Positions 61,614 to 64,000 of a stretch of 64,000 nucleotides of DNA are shown piece after piece. Every line of letters begins with the position of its first letter. Positions within the stretch are counted from its first letter, which is position 1. A program made the position numbers and the translations under genes. The DNA is taken from the NCBI GenBank assembly GCA_964444685.1, contig CAYUIG010000013.1, positions 1 through 64,000 on the forward strand, in the 5' to 3' direction. Source of the DNA: CAYUIG01 sp964444685 (lineage in GTDB: Bacteria > Gemmatimonadota > Gemmatimonadetes > Longimicrobiales > RSA9). The notes beneath the pieces are model-generated. The model worked only from the letters and a program-made list of their open reading frames with translations, was not told the DNA's origin and did no database searches.

Positions 61614-62931
61614 GCATTCGAGACCCCTGCTGATTCGCGGCGGCCGCATCGTCGACCCGTCCACCGGCATCGACGAGGTCGCGGATCTCCTGCTCGAGGG
61701 CGGGGAAGTGGCCGGCACGGGCCGCGGCCTGGGCACGCCCGATGGTGCGATCATCTACGATGCCGATGGCTTCATCGTCTGCCCGGGACTCATCGACCTG
61801 CACGTGCACCTGCGGGAACCCGGCGGCGAACACAAGGAAACGATCGCGTCGGGCGCGAAGGCGGCCGCGGCGGGCGGCTTCACGGCCGTGTGCGCGATGC
61901 CGAACACGGATCCGCCCATCGACGATCCGGCCGCGGTCGGCTTCGTGCTCGCGGAGGGCCTGCGAGCGGGCGGTGCGCGTGTCTATCCCGTCGGTGCGAT
62001 CTCCGTCGGCCAGAAGGGCGAGCGGCTGACCGAGTTCGGCGAGATGGTGGATGCTGGCGCTGTCGCGGTGACCGATGACGGGCGGCCGGTTTCCGATGCG
62101 GGACTGATGCGGCTCGCGCTCGAGTACGCACGCGCCTTCGACATCCCGGTCGCTACGCACGCCGAAGAGCTGGCGCTCTCGCGCGGCGGCTCGATGAACG
62201 AAGGCATCATATCCACGCGTCTGGGATTGCTGGGGATTCCCAACGCCGCCGAGGATGCGATGATCGCACGCGACCTCATCATCGCGGAGCTCACGGGCGG
62301 GCGTCTGCACGTGCAGCACGTGTCCACGCGCCGCGGCGTGGAGATGATCCGCGCGGCGAAGGAGCGCGGTGTGGAGGTGACGGCGGAGGCGACGCCGCAC
62401 CACTTCACTCTCACCGACGAAGCCTGCCGCGGCTACCGTACCGACGCAAAGGTGAACCCGCCGCTGCGCGCCGCTGAGGATCGCGCGGCCGTCATCGAAG
62501 GCGTGCGCGACGGCACGCTCGACGTGATCGCGACGGACCACGCACCGCATCACTACGACGAGAAGGAGCAGGCGTTCGACGATGCGCCGTTCGGGCTCGT
62601 CGGTCTCGAGACCGCGCTCGGCCTTGCCATCACGCAGCTCGTCGAGAACGACGTGCTGACGATGCCGCAGCTGATCGAGCGCATGAGCTGTCAGCCCGCG
62701 CGCGCCTTCCGTCTCCCGGGCGGAACACTGCGCAAGGGTGCGCCCGCCGATGTGACCGTGTTCGATCCCACGGAGGAGTGGATCGTGGACCCGACCCGCT
62801 TCCTCTCGCGCAGCCGGAACACACCGTTCGCGGCGATGCAGCTTCGCGGCCGTCCGCTCCTCACCATCGTCGGCGGAGTGCCGCGCTACGACCGCATCCG
62901 TCGGGACCGGACCGCCGCGGAGAAGACGTGA
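61606..62931 (+). CDS. pyrC: Dihydroorotase
   Basis: This enzyme cyclises carbamoyl aspartate to dihydroorotate. It has 441 residues of the type I amidohydrolase group. Seen: the metal motif PGLIDLHVHLREPGGEHKETI, AVCAMPNTDPPID, HAEELALS, LHVQHVSTRRGVEMI, EATPHHFTLTD and DVIATDHAPHHYDEKE. The ATG at 61606 lies inside the pyrB end (8-nt overlap). The catalytic His and Asp set is intact. Confidence 0.97.
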
Positions 62932-64000
62932 TGGTGGCGCCGGCGCGGCCTATCGCTCCGCGCGAGTGGGTGGGTGGTGCGGCCTTCCCGTGGCCGCCCG
63001 CCGGGTCACTGCCCGCCGGGCAATCGGTCGTTGCCTGCTATTCGATCGTCCAGGTTCAGCCCGCACGCACACGACAGGACCGGCTCTACCTGAAGCTCGT
63101 CGTGGCCGATGCGCACGGTACCGTGCCTGCCCGCGTGTGGGAGCATGCGGAAGATCTGATCGCGTGGCTGCGGCCCGGGATCTTCATCGGTGTGCGCGGC
63201 CGCATCGAGGACTTCAACGGCGAACGGCAGATCAGTGTCGAGGAGATCGCGCCACTCGAAGTCGATGGCGACGATCTCGACCTCTTCCTCCCTCGCTCGA
63301 TGCGCGATCCGGAGGAGATGGAGCGAGAGCTCGCCGCCTTCGTACAGTCGATTGGTGACAAGGCGCTGCGGACGCTGCTTCGACGCATGCTGCTTACGCG
63401 CGGTTCACTCGCGCGCGAGTTCCGGCGCGCGCCCGCGGCCTCGCGTCATCATCACGCATGGTTGGGCGGCCTGCTCGAGCACACACTCTCCGTCACGGCC
63501 GTGTGCGACGCGCTCGCGCGCCACTACGGTGACGCACTCGATCGCGATCTGCTGATTGCCGCCGCGCTGCTGCACGACGTCGGCAAGACGCGCGAGATCC
63601 TGCCGGAGGTGGGGTTCCCATATTCCGACGAGGGGAAGCTGCTCGGCCACATCGTGATCGGCATGCGCCTGGTCGAGGACGCCGGGCGCGAGGTAGATGG
63701 GCTCTCGAGCGAGCGACTCATGCTGCTCCAGCACCTGATCGCCAGCCACCAGGGCCGCTTCGAGTGGCAGAGCCCGCGCGAACCCCGCATCCTCGAGGCC
63801 CTGATCCTCCACTACGCCGACGACCTGGACGCCAAGTTCACCCAGGCCGCGGGGCTGCTCCGCGACGTGGACGCCGGCTGGTCCGCGTGGGATCGCGGCT
63901 TGGGCCGAGACTTCCTCCGGCATCTCCATCGTCGCGTCCCCAAGGCCGCGCTCGATCGCGACGCCCCTCCCGATCCCAGCGGCCGCCCCGACCTCGACAC
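62931..64000 (+). CDS. OB-fold/HD-domain nuclease, YhaM-like 3'-5' exoribonuclease (3' truncated by window edge)
   Basis: The frame opens at ATG 62931, sharing a base with the pyrC stop (TGATG), and stays open to the last base, so the 3' end is missing. At least 356 residues are visible. The N-terminal part is an OB-fold (SVVACYSIVQVQPARTRQDR, VRGRIEDFNGERQISVEEI). The HD domain shows GGLLEHTLSVTAVCDAL, LLIAAALLHDVGKTREI, HIVIGMRLVE and LQHLIASHQGRFEW. OB-fold plus HD is the layout of YhaM/CBF1-type nucleases acting on RNA or DNA ends. The C-terminal tail at the window end is Arg/Pro-rich. It continues the pyr transcription unit without a gap, though a functional link is not obvious. Confidence 0.9.
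   Translation, partial: MVAPARPIAPREWVGGAAFPWPPAGSLPAGQSVVACYSIVQVQPARTRQDRLYLKLVVADAHGTVPARVWEHAEDLIAWLRPGIFIGVRGRIEDFNGERQISVEEIAPLEVDGDDLDLFLPRSMRDPEEMERELAAFVQSIGDKALRTLLRRMLLTRGSLAREFRRAPAASRHHHAWLGGLLEHTLSVTAVCDALARHYGDALDRDLLIAAALLHDVGKTREILPEVGFPYSDEGKLLGHIVIGMRLVEDAGREVDGLSSERLMLLQHLIASHQGRFEWQSPREPRILEALILHYADDLDAKFTQAAGLLRDVDAGWSAWDRGLGRDFLRHLHRRVPKAALDRDAPPDPSGRPDLD

Overview
The window is a high-GC bacterial scaffold with two 100-N assembly gaps (27225-27324 and 56493-56592). Gene content and protein style suggest a Gemmatimonadota-like bacterium, probably from a metagenome bin. The pointers are the DUF4159/DUF4175/TPR cluster, secreted M14 and M28 peptidases, many PASTA-less serine/threonine kinases, a full system I cytochrome c maturation set, and -10 boxes of the form TAGCTT. 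The taxonomic placement is an inference; no rRNA gene is present.

Layout: 1-2.6 kb holds the 3' part of clpB, a small lipoprotein gene and a methylmalonyl-CoA epimerase-like gene. 2.7-4.2 kb carries trxA and rsmI, separated by a terminator and an inverted short-repeat element. 4.2-11.5 kb is a tight cell-envelope operon (DUF4159, DUF4175, TPR, GATase-like secreted protein). It runs into a JAMM-DinG helicase fusion, an FAH-family enzyme and a DapL-like aminotransferase (to 15.8 kb). 15.8-17.3 kb has two small membrane proteins. 17.27-17.76 kb is a giant imperfect palindrome. 17.8-23.6 kb is valS, an Ig-like lipoprotein, selA and gmhB. 23.7-27.1 kb is erpA/iscA, an MBL hydrolase, purN and purH. 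After the first gap comes tRNA-Ser(TGA).

27.5-34.5 kb (minus strand) holds two paralogous M14 proteins (one with zinc ligands, one without), a GspE/PilB ATPase and an M28 aminopeptidase with a PDZ domain. A PD40 beta-propeller lipoprotein diverges from this block. 35.7-38.6 kb is the proton-translocating transhydrogenase pntAA-pntAB-pntB. 38.6-44.2 kb is ccmABCDEFGH. 44.2-46.6 kb is a run of small genes (VOC, DUF1801, membrane protein, GNAT, unknown). 46.6-56.0 kb (minus strand) has three multidomain serine/threonine kinases, an unknown gene and fhs. 56.1-56.9 kb is a second, nested repeat element with 122-bp tandem units across the second gap. 57.0-64.0 kb has a small unknown gene, gltX, tRNA-Gln(CTG), a LexA-like repressor, tadA, pyrR-pyrB-pyrC and an OB-fold/HD (YhaM-like) gene running off the end.

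Functional themes are translation and tRNA biology (valS, gltX, selA, tadA, rsmI, two tRNAs), nucleotide and one-carbon metabolism (purN, purH, pyrRBC, fhs), respiration (pnt, ccm) and surface or secreted proteolysis and signalling. The most unusual signals are three intergenic inverted-array elements, a RadC-type JAMM domain fused to a DinG helicase, a LexA homologue whose self-cleavage residues are gone, an M14 pseudo-peptidase beside its intact paralogue, and a kinase-FGE-like-hydrolase fusion.
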